Below are positions 63,562 through 64,000 of a DNA stretch of 64,000 nucleotides, piece by piece. Position 1 is the stretch's first letter; the number at the start of each line of letters is the position of its first letter. The notes beneath the pieces were generated by a model that made no database searches, was not told the DNA's origin, and saw nothing but the letters and a program-made list of their open reading frames with translations. The DNA comes from Nitrospira sp. (GTDB taxonomy: Bacteria > Nitrospirota > Nitrospiria > Nitrospirales > Nitrospiraceae): assembly GCA_024998595.1 (NCBI GenBank), contig JACOEK010000001.1, forward strand, positions 434,001 to 498,000, read 5' to 3'. The position numbers were made by a program, and so were the translations under genes.

Positions 63562-64000
63562 TCACGAGCTCTCCGGCCCGCCGGGATTGATGATGGTCGG
63601 GGGCCGATGTGGACGTTGGCTGGTCTCGACCCGGCTATGTTCCACCACCAGGAGCATGTTCAGAATGCTGCTGACCAGGCTGATCACGAGGGCGCCCCAG
63701 AATGATGCGCCGAATCCGATGACGGTGAACCCTTTCACCAGAGCCGCCGTCAACTGCAGTAACAATGCATTGATGACGACCATGAACAGGCCCAAGGACA
63801 CGACGATCAGCGGAAGCGCGAGCAGGTACAAGAGCGGGCGAATCAGGCTGTTGAGCAGCGTCAGAACCAGCACGGCTGCCACGCCGGCGCCGAGACTGTC
63901 GGACTCGATGCCAGGCACAATGGTGACGGCCAGAAAGACCGCGAGGCCCATGATCAAGACCCTGATGATCAGGGGCCGAAAGCCGTCGCCGCCCGGTCCT
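63562..64000 (-). CDS. Four-TM membrane protein of phage holin 4-2 family (cut by right edge)
   Basis: At least 131 residues. Four hydrophobic segments, with the family's IVPGI near the N-terminus and SLIRPLLYLLALPLIVVSLGLFMVVINALLLQL in the middle; typical of PF04020, a widespread bacterial membrane family not restricted to phages. A TTG at 63957 opens the visible frame, but the frame stays open to the window end and the first helix seems to begin upstream (FRPLIIRVLIMG), so the true start is probably outside. Confidence 0.75.
   Translation of the reverse strand, partial: GPGGDGFRPLIIRVLIMGLAVFLAVTIVPGIESDSLGAGVAAVLVLTLLNSLIRPLLYLLALPLIVVSLGLFMVVINALLLQLTAALVKGFTVIGFGASFWGALVISLVSSILNMLLVVEHSRVETSQRPHRPPTIINPGGPESS

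Overview
This is a GC-rich (about 60% by eye), gene-dense bacterial chromosome segment from a diderm: outer-membrane TonB-dependent receptors, an Slp-type lipoprotein and a Deg protease are all present. The gene set (complex I with fused NuoCD, an SmbP-like metal-binding protein and a P460-like protein as known from nitrifiers, dispersed palindromic repeats, many metal-uptake genes) fits best with a Nitrospira-like nitrifier of the Nitrospirota. That assignment is an inference; nothing here proves it. I saw no rRNA, tRNA, CRISPR array, transposase or prophage.

Region 1 (1-11.7 kb, minus strand) is housekeeping: secA, then a MidA/NDUFAF7-type methyltransferase, then nuoA-B-CD-E-F-G and the start of nuoH, which runs off the left edge. 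A good sigma70-like promoter whose spacer is a perfect dyad lies in front of the methyltransferase-nuo unit.

Region 2 (12-26 kb, plus strand) holds a TPR protein, then a TonB cluster: a small Cys/His membrane protein, a secreted protein, TonB, a BNR-repeat protein, a TlpA-like thioredoxin, a second small Cys/His protein and a TonB-dependent receptor (TBDR). After it come a 64-residue HTH protein, a lipoprotein amidohydrolase, a second TBDR and an S9 peptidase that seems to have lost its catalytic Ser and His.

Region 3 (26.2-44.3 kb, plus strand) is the most interesting part. Six transcription units are each preceded by the same promoter/operator: GTAGCA-N3-GTGAGCA-N7-GTAGAC, then 18-19 nt, then a TA-rich -10 box. 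The units are exbB-exbD; small protein A + TBDR; small protein B + TBDR; small protein C + PepSY protein + adaptor + ABC ATPase + two FtsX permeases; a CxWxC small protein followed by an HTH protein, a TPR protein and a P460-like protein; and a pair of secreted proteins. Small proteins A, B and C are paralogues with two membrane segments around a Cys/His-rich loop. Together this looks like one co-regulated metal-acquisition regulon (copper or iron most likely) with its own energiser, receptors, possible reductase and exporter. I know of no described system with this exact make-up.

Region 4 (44.4-50.4 kb) contains an Slp lipoprotein, a DsbA-like oxidoreductase, a CopA-type copper ATPase with three YHS and two metal-binding domains, and a Deg protease behind a palindromic dispersed repeat. 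Region 5 (50.5-57.4 kb) is a signalling block: lipoprotein, HAMP protein, pseudopilin with a Gly/Thr-rich insertion, hybrid histidine kinase, HD-GYP regulator and metallophosphoesterase. Region 6 (57.4-64 kb) has nikR with a textbook-like operator and a co-transcribed TBDR (probable nickel receptor), a second palindromic repeat, 3-methyladenine DNA glycosylase, a small secreted protein, a GAF histidine kinase lacking its phospho-accepting His, and a 4-TM holin-family membrane protein cut by the right edge.
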